Below, in pieces: positions 7,403-16,025 of a stretch of 39,743 nucleotides of DNA. Within the stretch, counting starts at the first letter, position 1. Each line of letters starts with the position of its first letter. The position numbers were made by a program, and so were the translations under genes. This stretch comes from Chthoniobacteraceae bacterium (GTDB taxonomy: Bacteria > Verrucomicrobiota > Verrucomicrobiia > Chthoniobacterales > Chthoniobacteraceae), in NCBI GenBank assembly GCA_947476255.1, contig CANJPY010000044.1:1-39743 (forward strand), written 5' to 3'. Below the pieces are notes generated by a model. That model was not told where the DNA came from, did no database searches, and saw nothing but the letters and a program-made list of their open reading frames with translations.

Positions 7403-8302
7403 ATGTCCCATCCTAAATCGGTAAAAATCGGTCTCGTACAAACGCGCTGTGGCGCGAATGTGCAGGAGAACGTGCAGAAAGCGGTAGAGCGCACAAGAGA
7501 GGCCGCAGCGCGGGGCGCCCAAATCATTTGTCTGCAGGAACTCTTTGCATCCGTTTATTTTTGTCAGGTGGAAGACCACAAGTACTTTGCCTTGGCGGAG
7601 GAAATTCCCGGGCCTTCGACGGAGCTTTTCACTGCACTCGCCAAAGAACTCGGTGTGGTCATCATCGCATCGCTTTTTGAAAAGCGCGCCGCCGGGCTCT
7701 ACCACAACACCGCGGTGGTGATAGACGCTGATGGCTCCTACCTGGGCAAGTATCGGAAAATGCACATTCCCGATGATCCGCTGTTTTACGAGAAGTTTTA
7801 CTTCACCCCGGGGGATCTTGGCTTCAGGGCGTGGGATACCCGGTTTGGGCGGATTGGCGTGTGTGTGTGCTGGGATCAATGGTATCCGGAGGCAGCCCGA
7901 TTAACGGCACTGCATGGAGCACAAATCCTGTTCTACCCGACGGCAATCGGGTGGCATCCATCTGAAAAGGCGCAATATGGCGAACGCCAGCACAGTGCCT
8001 GGGAGACGGTGCAGCGCGGCCACGCGATTGCAAACGGCTGCTACGTGGCGGCCCCCAACAGGGTCGGTCACGAAGCGCCCGACGGAGGGGACGGGATTCA
8101 GTTCTGGGGACAAAGTTTCGTGGCGGACGCGGCGGGCCAGATCCTCAAAAGAGCGTCTGCAGAGGACGAGGAAATCATCGTGGTGGAACTGGATTTGGAC
8201 GCGCTTGATACCCAGCGCACGCACTGGCCCTTTCTGCGGGACCGTCGCATCGATGCTTACAAAGGAATTGAACAGCGTTATTTGGGAGACCGCCATGTTT
8301 GA
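7403..8302 (+). CDS. aguB: N-carbamoylputrescine amidase
   Basis: This 299-residue protein belongs to the nitrilase/carbon-nitrogen hydrolase superfamily. The catalytic triad is visible: Glu46 in IICLQELFAS, Lys119 in KYRKMHIPDDP and Cys156 in GVCVCWDQWYPEAARL. The CWDQWYPE motif and FYEKFYFTPGD loop are typical of N-carbamoylputrescine amidases, which release putrescine, CO2 and ammonia. The start fits the family N-terminus (VKIGLVQTRC); no Shine-Dalgarno sequence is seen. Its stop overlaps the start of agmatine deiminase by 8 bp, so the two steps from agmatine to putrescine are translationally coupled. Arginine decarboxylase, the step before, is not in the window. Confidence 0.95.
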   Translation: MSHPKSVKIGLVQTRCGANVQENVQKAVERTREAAARGAQIICLQELFASVYFCQVEDHKYFALAEEIPGPSTELFTALAKELGVVIIASLFEKRAAGLYHNTAVVIDADGSYLGKYRKMHIPDDPLFYEKFYFTPGDLGFRAWDTRFGRIGVCVCWDQWYPEAARLTALHGAQILFYPTAIGWHPSEKAQYGERQHSAWETVQRGHAIANGCYVAAPNRVGHEAPDGGDGIQFWGQSFVADAAGQILKRASAEDEEIIVVELDLDALDTQRTHWPFLRDRRIDAYKGIEQRYLGDRHV

Positions 8303-9356
8303 AAAACGCGGCGCCGATGCGCCAACACCCGCCTCCCTCGGCTACAGGATGCCCGCGGAATGGGCGCCGCACGCAGCCACATGGCTCTCCTGGCCGCGTC
8401 CCGATGGCATCTCGTTTCCTGATGCCTACGACAAGGTGATGCCCGCTTTCGCGAGAATGGTCGACGCGCTCGCGGACTCGGAGCCCGTGTGCATCAACGT
8501 TTGGGACGGGGCCCACGAGGCCGACGTGCGTAGGCACCTCAGCCGCAACGGTGCGCGGGATGCCCATGTCCGGTTTTACAGGCATCCCTCCTATGAACCC
8601 TGGTGCCGCGACCACGGACCGATTTTTTTGAAACGTGGGGAGGCTCCTGAGACAGTGATTGTGGATTGGGATTACAATGCGTGGGGCGGCAAATATCCAC
8701 CACACGACAAGGATGATGCCGTTCCGACGCAGATTGCTGAGCTCCTTGGTTTTCCGGTGTACGCTCCGGGAATGATTCTCGAGGGCGGTTCGATCGAGGT
8801 GAACGGAAGCGGCACATTGCTGACTACCCGGAATTGTCTGCTCAATCCCAACCGCAATCCGCATTTGACTCAGGCTCAGATTGAAGCGCGCATGCGCGAC
8901 TACCTCGGAGTGCACCATTTCTTATGGCTGGGAGACGGAATCGAAGGCGACGATACGGACGGGCACATCGATGATCTGACGCGTTTTGTAAGCCGGAGCA
9001 CTGTGGTGACGGTTGTGGAACCAGACGAGGAAGATCCCAACCATGTGCCTCTGAGTGAGAACCTCGAGGCGCTTGCGGGAATGTGCGTGGAGGATGGAAC
9101 TCCTTTGGAGGTGAAACACTTGCCGATGCCTGCGCGTATTGACAGGGAGGGTCTGCGACTGCCGGCGAGCTACGCGAATTTTTACATTGGGAACAGCGTG
9201 GTGTTGCTGCCGGTGTTTAACGATCCTAAAGACCCTGAGGCTGTGAGGGTTTTAGAGCCCCTGTTTCCGGGGCGACGGATCGTGCCGATTGATTGTACGG
9301 AGTTGATCTGGGGCCTGGGGGCGTTCCACTGTCTGACGCAGCAACAACCGGTTTAG
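8295..9356 (+). CDS. aguA: Agmatine deiminase
   Basis: This 353-residue protein converts agmatine to N-carbamoylputrescine and ammonia, supplying the neighbouring amidase. The guanidine-modifying-enzyme active site is intact: the WCRDHGPIF block (104-111), ILEGGSIEVNG, His224 in DTDGHIDDLTRF and the nucleophile Cys346 in GLGAFHCLTQQQP. Length is close to bacterial AguA. The ATG at 8295 lies 8 bp inside the end of aguB and was chosen because the frame upstream is only aguB in another register. Ten base pairs after the stop a small open frame begins. Confidence 0.95.
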   Translation: MFEKRGADAPTPASLGYRMPAEWAPHAATWLSWPRPDGISFPDAYDKVMPAFARMVDALADSEPVCINVWDGAHEADVRRHLSRNGARDAHVRFYRHPSYEPWCRDHGPIFLKRGEAPETVIVDWDYNAWGGKYPPHDKDDAVPTQIAELLGFPVYAPGMILEGGSIEVNGSGTLLTTRNCLLNPNRNPHLTQAQIEARMRDYLGVHHFLWLGDGIEGDDTDGHIDDLTRFVSRSTVVTVVEPDEEDPNHVPLSENLEALAGMCVEDGTPLEVKHLPMPARIDREGLRLPASYANFYIGNSVVLLPVFNDPKDPEAVRVLEPLFPGRRIVPIDCTELIWGLGAFHCLTQQQPV

Positions 9357-9366
9357 ACTAGGGGAC

Positions 9367-9540
9367 ATGAACGAACCTGTGCAATGGCGGGCGGCGGAGT
9401 TTTCCGAGGAGAGGTTTTTCGCTTTGGGAGTTCACCGGGGGGTGGACGGAACGGTTTTCCGGAGCGGTTTTTGGGACAAAAAGTTTGAATTTTATCGGTC
9501 AATGGCAGTTTTTCTGTGTAAAGAAGCGTTTTGCGTTTGA
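9367..9540 (+). CDS. Possible 57-residue small protein
   Basis: An ATG 10 bp after the aguA stop opens 57 codons ending in TGA at 9538-9540. The product begins MNEPVQWRAAEFSEERFF and contains DGTVFRSGFWDKKFEFY, a charged, aromatic composition more like a real protein fragment than random sequence. No family is recognised. It could be a third member of the agu operon, a decayed remnant of a longer gene, or chance. It occupies most of the gap before ilvN. Confidence 0.35.
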   Translation: MNEPVQWRAAEFSEERFFALGVHRGVDGTVFRSGFWDKKFEFYRSMAVFLCKEAFCV

Positions 9541-9579
9541 CCCAAATCCTTAACTAAAGCAACCTCCGCCCCCTTTCGC

Positions 9580-10059
9580 ATGCGTCATACCCTTTCGGTT
9601 TTGGTAGAAAACAAGTTCGGAGTGCTCACCCGCATCGCCGGAATGTTCAGTGGTCGTGGCTTTAACATTGATACTCTCAATGTGGGGCCGACCATGGACC
9701 CGGCAACCTCACGAATGACGATTGTCGTTCGTGGAGATGATGCGGTGCTGGAGCAGGTCACCAAGCAGCTTCGCAAGCTGGTAGATGTTATTGAACTGCA
9801 AGATTTCAGCGACGACCAAAGTGTCGACCGCGAACTCGTGCTGCTCCGCGTGTGTGTCGCGCCGGAGACGCGCGGGGAAGTGATGCAGATTTGTGACATC
9901 TTCCGCGCCAAGATCATCGATGTGCAGCGCCATAACCTGTCTATTGAGGTCACTGGTGACGACAGCAAGATCAGCAAGTTCATTTTCCTGATGGAGCCCT
10001 TCGGCATTAGCGATCTGACCCGCACGGGTAAGATCGCTTTGGCGCGCAAGGCCGACTAG
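9580..10059 (+). CDS. ilvN: Acetolactate synthase small (regulatory) subunit
   Basis: This 159-residue protein has an N-terminal ACT domain ([36 protein letters not shown]) and the small-subunit C-terminal domain ([28 protein letters not shown]). The small subunit activates the thiamine-dependent catalytic subunit IlvB and confers valine feedback inhibition; the effector site is in the ACT dimer. Length is normal. The catalytic subunit gene usually precedes ilvN but is not in this window. ilvC follows after 68 bp, so the two likely share a transcript. There is no Shine-Dalgarno sequence before the ATG. Confidence 0.95.
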   Translation: MRHTLSVLVENKFGVLTRIAGMFSGRGFNIDTLNVGPTMDPATSRMTIVVRGDDAVLEQVTKQLRKLVDVIELQDFSDDQSVDRELVLLRVCVAPETRGEVMQICDIFRAKIIDVQRHNLSIEVTGDDSKISKFIFLMEPFGISDLTRTGKIALARKAD

Positions 10060-10127
10060 GCATCCGGAAAACATGCGCCGCACACCCCGATAAACATTCG
10101 TTTCAACTCAACCCCACAACTTATTCC

Positions 10128-11159
10128 ATGGCTGTAAAAATCTACACTGACAAGGACGCTGATCTCAGCGTTTTCAAAGGCAAAACCGTGGCCGTTCTTG
10201 GATTCGGTTCCCAAGGCCACGCCCACGCTCTCAACCTCAAGGAATCCGGCGTCAAGGTCATCGTCGGCCTGTATCCTGGCAGCAAGTCCCGCAAGACAGC
10301 CGCAGAGCGCGGTTTTGAAGTGGTGGACACTGCAGAGGCGGTCCGTCGTGGCGACGTTATTTTCGTGGCGCTCCCCGACACGAAGCAGCCTGCGGCTTAT
10401 GTGAAAGACATCGAACCCAACCTGAAGAAGGGCAAGACCCTCCTTTTCAGCCACGGCTTTTCGATTCATTATCACACCATCACGCCTCCTGCGGACGTGG
10501 ACGTGATTCTCGTGGCGCCCAAGGGCCCCGGTCACATTGTGCGCCGTCAGTACACGGAAGGGAAAGGCGTGCCGACTCTCATCGCCGTGCATCAGAACCC
10601 CAGTAAGAAGGCGAAGAAAATTGCCCTCGCATGGGCCAAGGGAATCGGCGGCACCCGCGCTGGCGTGCTAGAAACTTCGTTCAAGGAAGAAACCGAAACC
10701 GATCTTTTCGGTGAGCAGGCTGTGCTCTGCGGCGGAACCTCCGCCCTTGTGATGGCTGGGTTCGAAACGTTGGTGGAAGCTGGATATTCTCCTGAAATGG
10801 CCTATTTTGAGTGCCTGCACGAGTTGAAGCTGATCGTTGATCTCATGAACGAGGCTGGGATCGCTGGAATGCGCTTCTCGATTTCTGAAACCGCCAAGTG
10901 GGGAGATGTCACAATCGGACCGAAGATTGTGGACGCCGGCACCAAGAAGCGGATGAAGGCAGTGCTCAAAGACATTCAGTCCGGCAAGTTTGCCAAGGGC
11001 TGGGTCAAGGAGTACGAAGGTGGCTACAAGCAGTACAATGCCCTTCTCGCAGCGGGTGAGAAACATGCGATCGAGAAAACGGGTGCAAAACTCCGCAGCC
11101 TGATGCCCTGGATTGCCAAGCGTGATCTGAAGGGAACACAGGCTTCTTACTCTAAGTAA
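10128..11159 (+). CDS. ilvC: Ketol-acid reductoisomerase
   Basis: This 343-residue class I enzyme converts acetolactate or acetohydroxybutyrate to the dihydroxy acid in valine, isoleucine and leucine synthesis, using NADPH and magnesium. [17 protein letters not shown] is the dinucleotide-binding loop, and GLYPGSKS at the end of strand 2 fits NADPH specificity. [10 protein letters not shown] and the acidic metal ligands in [13 protein letters not shown] and [14 protein letters not shown] are present. Length is typical of the short form. It follows ilvN and ends 18 bp before a strong terminator. The ATG at 10128 has no purine-rich ribosome site. Confidence 0.97.
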   Translation: MAVKIYTDKDADLSVFKGKTVAVLGFGSQGHAHALNLKESGVKVIVGLYPGSKSRKTAAERGFEVVDTAEAVRRGDVIFVALPDTKQPAAYVKDIEPNLKKGKTLLFSHGFSIHYHTITPPADVDVILVAPKGPGHIVRRQYTEGKGVPTLIAVHQNPSKKAKKIALAWAKGIGGTRAGVLETSFKEETETDLFGEQAVLCGGTSALVMAGFETLVEAGYSPEMAYFECLHELKLIVDLMNEAGIAGMRFSISETAKWGDVTIGPKIVDAGTKKRMKAVLKDIQSGKFAKGWVKEYEGGYKQYNALLAAGEKHAIEKTGAKLRSLMPWIAKRDLKGTQASYSK

Positions 11160-11177
11160 GCGCTTGTTCGGACGACA

Positions 11178-11213
11178 AAAAGGCTGCGGGTCTTTACGGA
11201 CTCGCAGCCTTTT
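11178..11213 (+). terminator. Rho-independent terminator after ilvC
   Basis: A 15-bp stem with one G-T pair (11178-11192 with 11199-11213) and a six-base loop ends in a T run. It closes the ilvN-ilvC transcript and could also stop transcription arriving on the minus strand. Confidence 0.9.
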
Positions 11214-11269
11214 GTGTTTCTGGCGCTGATTTTCCTTCTGGCGTGAGTATTTGTGGCGCGCAGGGGACG

Positions 11270-11758
11270 TTACTTGATCTGTCCGCTGAAGCCGTTCTTG
11301 TTGAGTGCCGCGGCAAGGTCCTTGGTATTGAAGTCACCTTCAACCTTGAAGGATGTCACGCCTTTGGCCGCGGTGTGTCCGGTGACGCCGGTGACCGAGG
11401 TGACGGCTGTTTCCACCGCTGTCACACACTTGCCGCAGCAAAGATGCACACCATCCACCGTGGCGGATTTCACCTTCGCGTCGGCGACTGCGGGAGCGAC
11501 GGCGCCCTCGCCAAAGTAGCCGCTGCTCACGAGGGAGGCGACAGCCTTCTTGGCTGTGGCCTCGTCTTTGGCGGTTACCGTGACTTTGTTTTTTTCAATC
11601 TGGGCGGTGGCGCCGGAAACTTTCGTGATGGCTTCATTAATTCCTGTATCGCACTTTTTGCAGCAGTTATGAACGCCGTTGAGGACGATGGAGGAGTCGC
11701 CAAACGCAGCGAGGCTGAGAGCGAGGGAAAGGGCGGAGAAGAGGGTGGGAGTTTTCAT
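11270..11758 (-). CDS. Exported protein with two HMA-like domains carrying CCxxC motifs
   Basis: This 162-residue protein starts with a signal peptide (MKTPTLFSALSLALSLAAFG) and then has two heavy-metal-associated-like ferredoxin folds. In each, the metal loop reads GVH-x-CC-x-x-C: His30/Cys32/Cys33/Cys36 and His105/Cys107/Cys108/Cys111. Ordinary HMA copper chaperones use MxCxxC; the extra adjacent cysteine and preceding histidine are different. Position outside the inner membrane suggests periplasmic metal capture or redox chemistry, but metal identity is unknown. It is convergent with ilvC and separated from it by a terminator. No copper transporter is adjacent. Confidence 0.75.
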   Translation of the reverse strand: MKTPTLFSALSLALSLAAFGDSSIVLNGVHNCCKKCDTGINEAITKVSGATAQIEKNKVTVTAKDEATAKKAVASLVSSGYFGEGAVAPAVADAKVKSATVDGVHLCCGKCVTAVETAVTSVTGVTGHTAAKGVTSFKVEGDFNTKDLAAALNKNGFSGQIK

Positions 11759-11950
11759 AAATTCTCTACGATAACCCGCCAGGTGCTGAGTTATTTGCTG
11801 ATTTCATAGATTTTTTTGCGGGGCGTTTTGAAATTAAGCGTTTTAGCGCAAGTGCTTTAATCTTTAAGCCAGCGTTTAAAGTGCAGGTGCGCGCAGAACT
11901 GCCTGCCTTTCATTGGCAACCAGAGAGCCATCGCCATGCGGAGTTAGGGT

Positions 11951-14104
11951 ATGGCCCACGCTGTTTTTCTCTGGCACATGCATCAGCCCTATTACGTCAA
12001 TCCGGCGTCCCAAACAGCGATGATGCCGTGGGTGCGCTTGCATGCTGTGAAGGGTTACCTGGACATGATTTCCACGGTCGCGGAATTTCCCGACTTGCGG
12101 GTGAATTTCAACCTGACTCCTGTTCTGCTGCTTCAGATTGAGGAACTCGCCGAAAACAGGGTCACTGATCTGTGGATGGACTGGGCTCGAAAACCCGCGG
12201 CGCAACTGGACGAACACGAGCGTCTGGCGCTGCTAGAGAATTTTTTTAAGATCCACTGGGATAACTTGATCAAACCGTTTCCGCGCTATTGGGAACTCCT
12301 CAATAAGCGGGGACTCGCGTTTGAGCGGGAGGAGGTGCGCAGGGGGATTCGCTATTGGACCAATCAGGATTTCACGGATTTACAAACGTGGTTCAACCTC
12401 GCGTGGTGCGGTTATACGGCGGAGCAAATGTTCCCGGAGCTTTTGGTCCTGAAGAAAAAAGGGCGTTGTTTTACAGAGGAAGAAAAGTGCCGGGTTCTCG
12501 AAATACATCAGAAGATCCTCGCGAAGATCATTCCCCTGTATCGAGAGGCCGAGGAACGCGGACAAATCGAGATCACCACAACGCCCTTTTTTCACCCGAT
12601 TTTGCCTTTGGTTTACGACAGCGATTTTGCAGGAAGGTCCATGCCGGGGCGCGTATTGCCGAAGCGTTTTCACTGGCCTCAAGATGCCTTGGCACAGTTG
12701 AGAATGGCTGTGAGCCAGCATGAAAAGATGTTCGGGAGGGCGCCTCGTGGGCTCTGGCCGAGCGAGGGTTCTATTGCGCCCGAACTGGTTCCGCTCATGC
12801 GGGCTGCGGGTATTCAGTACTTTTGTTCGGACGAAGAAAACCTGTTTCAGTCATTGGCGCGGGATCCGTCTTTTCTGAAGGTCAGAGTGGATCATTTGGA
12901 AATGTTTCAAGGCTGGAGAGTGGAGCACGCCGGGGCATCCGTGCAGGCCGTGTTTCGGGAGAAACCGCTCTCTGATTTTATTGGGTTCATGGCCGCCAAA
13001 AACCGCCCTGAGGAAGCGGCTGCTTATTTGCTCTTTCACCTGCGCAACATCGCCAACGCATTACCCGAGGGCAGGGGAGTTGTGCCGTTGATACTCGACG
13101 GGGAGAACGCCTGGGAGACTTTCAATGATGGAGGGCAGAGTTTTTTGAGGGCTCTTTACGGCGGTTTGCTGCGGGAAAAAACACTCCAAACAACAACGAT
13201 CGAAGCGTATTTAAACCTCGAGCCACCTGTAAAAACCGTACATCTCCTCCACACGGGTTCGTGGATCTCGAGCAACTTCGACATTTGGATTGGCGAAGAT
13301 GAGGAGAACCGTGCTTGGGACTTGTTGGGGGAAACCCGGTTGTTTCTGCAGCGTAAAATGGAAGGAGGGCTTCTTTCGAAAGAGCAGAAGGAAGCCGCGT
13401 TGTTGGAGATTTATGCCGCTGAAGGCAGTGACTGGTTTTGGTGGTACGGTCCCGATTTCAGCACTGAAAACGATGCGCTTTTTGACGACCTGTTCCGGCA
13501 GCACCTCAAAAATGTGTATACCCTTTGTGAGGAACTGCCTCCAGCGCGTTTAGAGGAGCCAATTACCGCAACGCGCGTGGCTCCCCTCTACACACTGCCG
13601 GAGCGTCCAGTCACCCGCCAATTAACGGGCAGGCGGTTCTCTTTTTTTGACTGGATCGGAGCTGGCTGTTACGTGGCCGGCAGTGAACAGGGTGCCATGT
13701 ACCGCTCGGGACGCATTTTAAAGCAGTTCTTTTTTGGCAATGACATCGAATTTCTTTATCTGCGTTTAGATCCTTTGCAGTGGGAGAACATGTCAGTGCG
13801 GATTGAGTTCCACGGCCGTTGTTCGGGGGCGCTCGAGCTGGATCATCTGGAAAGAAGCGGTTTGGGGTGTTTTGTATGGGCCGGCGCAGACGGGTCGCGC
13901 GTCGAACACCTCGGGCGGGCGGCTGGGGACGTTATCGAATTGGAGGTTCCCCTCGCCCTTTTGGGCTTAACTGGAGACGAAGAGGTGCGTTTTCAAGTGA
14001 AAGTCTATGAGGGAGGGCTGGAGCGTGAATGCTACCCTGAAAAAGTTCCTGTCGAGTTTAAGCTCACGCTGCGTGAACACGCGCTCGAGCATTGGATGGT
14101 CTGA
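11951..14104 (+). CDS. Glycoside hydrolase family 57 protein
   Basis: This 717-residue cytoplasmic-type protein (no signal peptide) has the GH57 barrel. It opens with AVFLWHMHQPYYV, the first conserved region. ITTTPFFHPILPL is region 2, LWPSEGSIAPE holds the nucleophile Glu272 and LILDGENAWETF holds the acid/base Asp383. GH57 enzymes act on alpha-glucans as amylases, amylopullulanases, 4-alpha-glucanotransferases or branching enzymes; the sequence alone does not settle which. The last 170 residues form an additional beta-rich domain (FDWIGAGCYVAGSEQGAM onward) as seen in amylopullulanase-type members. No glycogen genes are adjacent. pgi lies 4.5 kb downstream. Confidence 0.88.
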   Translation: MAHAVFLWHMHQPYYVNPASQTAMMPWVRLHAVKGYLDMISTVAEFPDLRVNFNLTPVLLLQIEELAENRVTDLWMDWARKPAAQLDEHERLALLENFFKIHWDNLIKPFPRYWELLNKRGLAFEREEVRRGIRYWTNQDFTDLQTWFNLAWCGYTAEQMFPELLVLKKKGRCFTEEEKCRVLEIHQKILAKIIPLYREAEERGQIEITTTPFFHPILPLVYDSDFAGRSMPGRVLPKRFHWPQDALAQLRMAVSQHEKMFGRAPRGLWPSEGSIAPELVPLMRAAGIQYFCSDEENLFQSLARDPSFLKVRVDHLEMFQGWRVEHAGASVQAVFREKPLSDFIGFMAAKNRPEEAAAYLLFHLRNIANALPEGRGVVPLILDGENAWETFNDGGQSFLRALYGGLLREKTLQTTTIEAYLNLEPPVKTVHLLHTGSWISSNFDIWIGEDEENRAWDLLGETRLFLQRKMEGGLLSKEQKEAALLEIYAAEGSDWFWWYGPDFSTENDALFDDLFRQHLKNVYTLCEELPPARLEEPITATRVAPLYTLPERPVTRQLTGRRFSFFDWIGAGCYVAGSEQGAMYRSGRILKQFFFGNDIEFLYLRLDPLQWENMSVRIEFHGRCSGALELDHLERSGLGCFVWAGADGSRVEHLGRAAGDVIELEVPLALLGLTGDEEVRFQVKVYEGGLERECYPEKVPVEFKLTLREHALEHWMV

Positions 14105-14163
14105 GGAACGCCAGCTTACCCAAGCTGCGGCACGCTCGATTTCGATTTCAGCCCCGGAGAAGC

Positions 14164-14230
14164 GGGCGGGCGTCATTTTCCGGGCGTTATCGCTGTTTCT
14201 GAGATTGCCGCCCGCCCCATTCTTCCCTTT
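14164..14230 (+). terminator. Possible terminator after the GH57 gene
   Basis: Nine-base GC arms (14164-14172 and 14209-14217) enclose 36 bp and are followed by a pyrimidine-rich tract with TTTT at 14227-14230. The large loop makes it weaker evidence than the other terminators here. Confidence 0.4.
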
Positions 14231-14270
14231 TGATATACCCCCCTCGGCTTTTAGCTGCGGCTTTTCTCAC

Positions 14271-15338
14271 ATGAAACTTTTCATCCCCGGTCCCGTTCAA
14301 GTCTCTGAAAAAACCTTTGACGCATTCTGCAAGCCCATGATCGGGCATCGCAGCAATGATTTCAAAAAATTATACGGGATTATTCAACCCAAGCTGCAGG
14401 AGCTTTTTCAAACAACCCAGCCGGTTTTTTTATCCACTTCTTCGGCTTGGGGCGTCATGGAGGGGGCCATTCGCAATTTGGTCGGAGCCGGGAAGGTTCT
14501 TAATTGCATGTGCGGCGCTTTTTCCGACAAGTGGTTGGACGTCTCCAAGCGTTGCGGCAAAGAGGCCGTGGGGCTTCAAGTGGAGTGGGGGCAACCAATA
14601 CGGGGCGAGCAGGTGCGCGAGCACCTGAAACAGGGCGGTTTTGATGCCGTCACTCTCATCCATAACGAGACCTCCACTGGAGTCATGTCGAATATCGCCG
14701 AAATCGCGGAGGTCCTCCGTGATTTTCCTGAAGTGCGCTTTATTGTGGACAGTGTTTCGTCGTTTTCGGTTGTCCCCATCGCCATGGATGCGCTTGGTAT
14801 TGACGTTCTTTTGACGGGTTCACAAAAGGCGCTCGCGATGCCTCCAGGCCTTGCCCTGTTTGCCGCGAGTACACGGGCCATGGAACGCGCTGCTACGGTC
14901 AAAGGTCGCGGCTACTATTTTGATTTTATCGAGTTTCAAAAAAACCAAGCCGAGGACATGACTCCCTCGACTCCCTCGATTTCACACATTTACGCGCTGC
15001 AGTCGAAGTTGGAGGATATTTTTAGCGAAGGAATCGCCGCCCGGCACGCCCGGCATGCCGCCACCAACGATCTGGTTCACGAGTGGGTGCGCTCCCGTGG
15101 GTTTGACTTTTTCGCGCCCGAAGGCTTTCGCTCCAAGTCCTTAACCTGTGTTGCCAACAACCGGGATATCGACGTGGCTGCGCTTCTCTCCAATCTCAAG
15201 AGCCGACATGGCTTTATTATTGACGGCGGATACGGTAAACTCAAGGGCAAGACCTTCCGCCTGTCCAACATGGGTGATGAAACAATTTCCTCCGTCGGCG
15301 AACTGCTTGGCGCCTTGGATGATTGTCTCACGGCATGA
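14271..15338 (+). CDS. Class V aminotransferase (SerC / alanine-glyoxylate type)
   Basis: This 355-residue pyridoxal-phosphate enzyme starts MKLFIPGPVQVSE, the PGP entry motif of the serine-glyoxylate/phosphoserine branch of class V aminotransferases. STSSAWGVMEGAIRN binds the cofactor phosphate, Asp160 in FIVDSVSSF contacts the ring nitrogen and Lys186 in LTGSQKALAMPPG forms the Schiff base. C-terminal FRLSNMGDE has the substrate-carboxylate arginine. Candidate roles are phosphoserine or serine/alanine-glyoxylate transamination; specificity is not resolved. The start was chosen because upstream codons to 14007 overlap the GH57 gene and do not look like the family. A peroxiredoxin gene follows after 51 bp. 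Confidence 0.85.
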   Translation: MKLFIPGPVQVSEKTFDAFCKPMIGHRSNDFKKLYGIIQPKLQELFQTTQPVFLSTSSAWGVMEGAIRNLVGAGKVLNCMCGAFSDKWLDVSKRCGKEAVGLQVEWGQPIRGEQVREHLKQGGFDAVTLIHNETSTGVMSNIAEIAEVLRDFPEVRFIVDSVSSFSVVPIAMDALGIDVLLTGSQKALAMPPGLALFAASTRAMERAATVKGRGYYFDFIEFQKNQAEDMTPSTPSISHIYALQSKLEDIFSEGIAARHARHAATNDLVHEWVRSRGFDFFAPEGFRSKSLTCVANNRDIDVAALLSNLKSRHGFIIDGGYGKLKGKTFRLSNMGDETISSVGELLGALDDCLTA

Positions 15339-15389
15339 TTATTTTCCAGTTCCGTTCTCACCCCAGCCAAACCTCAAACTAAAAACACC

Positions 15390-16022
15390 ATGTCAGTACT
15401 CGTAGGAAAACAAGCCCCGCATTTCAGCGCTCCCGCAGTGATCAATGGAGGAGAATTTGTCTCATCGTTCTCTCTGGACCAGTTTCTCGGAAAGAAAAAC
15501 GTGATCCTGTTTTTTTATCCCAAGGACTTTACCTTTGTATGCCCCACGGAATTGCATGCCTTTCAGGAAAAGCTCTCGGAGTTTGAAAAACGCCACACGG
15601 CGGTGGTGGGGGTTTCCACGGACACCGAGCAGTGTCATTGGGCCTGGCTGCAGACTCCCAAGAACCACGGTGGTATCGAAGGCGTTAAATATCCGCTGGT
15701 TGCAGACGCCAATAAAACAATCTCGAATGCCTACGACGTTTTGAATGGCGAATTTGGGGTGGACGACGACGGACGCCTCACTGCGAGCTCGGAAATGATC
15801 GCCTACCGGGGACTCTTTCTGATTGATAAAAATGGAGCGGTTCGCCATCAGCTGGTGAATGATCTTCCGTTGGGCCGGAGCGTCGACGAGGCGTTGCGTT
15901 TGGTGGATGCACTCACGTTCTTTGAAACCCACGGCGAAGTGTGTCCGGCAAACTGGGCGCCAGGAAAGGATGGCATGAAAGCGGATCATGCCGGCGTCGC
16001 GGCATACCTCTCCAAACACTAG
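15390..16022 (+). CDS. Typical 2-Cys peroxiredoxin (AhpC/Prx1 type)
   Basis: This 210-residue thiol peroxidase reduces hydrogen peroxide and organic peroxides. The peroxidatic Cys51 sits in FTFVCPTELHAF and the resolving Cys185 in HGEVCPANW. The GGIEGVKYPLVADAN segment matches the sensitive-type Prx1/AhpC family, although the YF motif is not evident at the short C-terminus (AYLSKH). No AhpF or dedicated thioredoxin reductase is adjacent, so the reductant is unknown. It is 51 bp after the aminotransferase, and its stop is 3 bp from the GTG of the LarA-like gene, which implies cotranscription. Confidence 0.95.
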   Translation: MSVLVGKQAPHFSAPAVINGGEFVSSFSLDQFLGKKNVILFFYPKDFTFVCPTELHAFQEKLSEFEKRHTAVVGVSTDTEQCHWAWLQTPKNHGGIEGVKYPLVADANKTISNAYDVLNGEFGVDDDGRLTASSEMIAYRGLFLIDKNGAVRHQLVNDLPLGRSVDEALRLVDALTFFETHGEVCPANWAPGKDGMKADHAGVAAYLSKH

Positions 16023-16025
16023 GCC

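Noticed and set aside
8175-8918. Open frame antisense to aguB-aguA (247 codons)
   Set aside because: Both sense genes have intact catalytic motifs and the antisense product is unlike any known protein.
9541-9579. Possible ilv leader peptide or attenuator before ilvN
   Set aside because: No run of Leu, Ile or Val codons and no alternative terminator hairpin is present in the gap.
11821-11878. Three GCGTTT motifs upstream of the GH57 gene as possible operator repeats
   Set aside because: Spacing is irregular (15 and 34 bp) and the motif is short; not distinguishable from chance.
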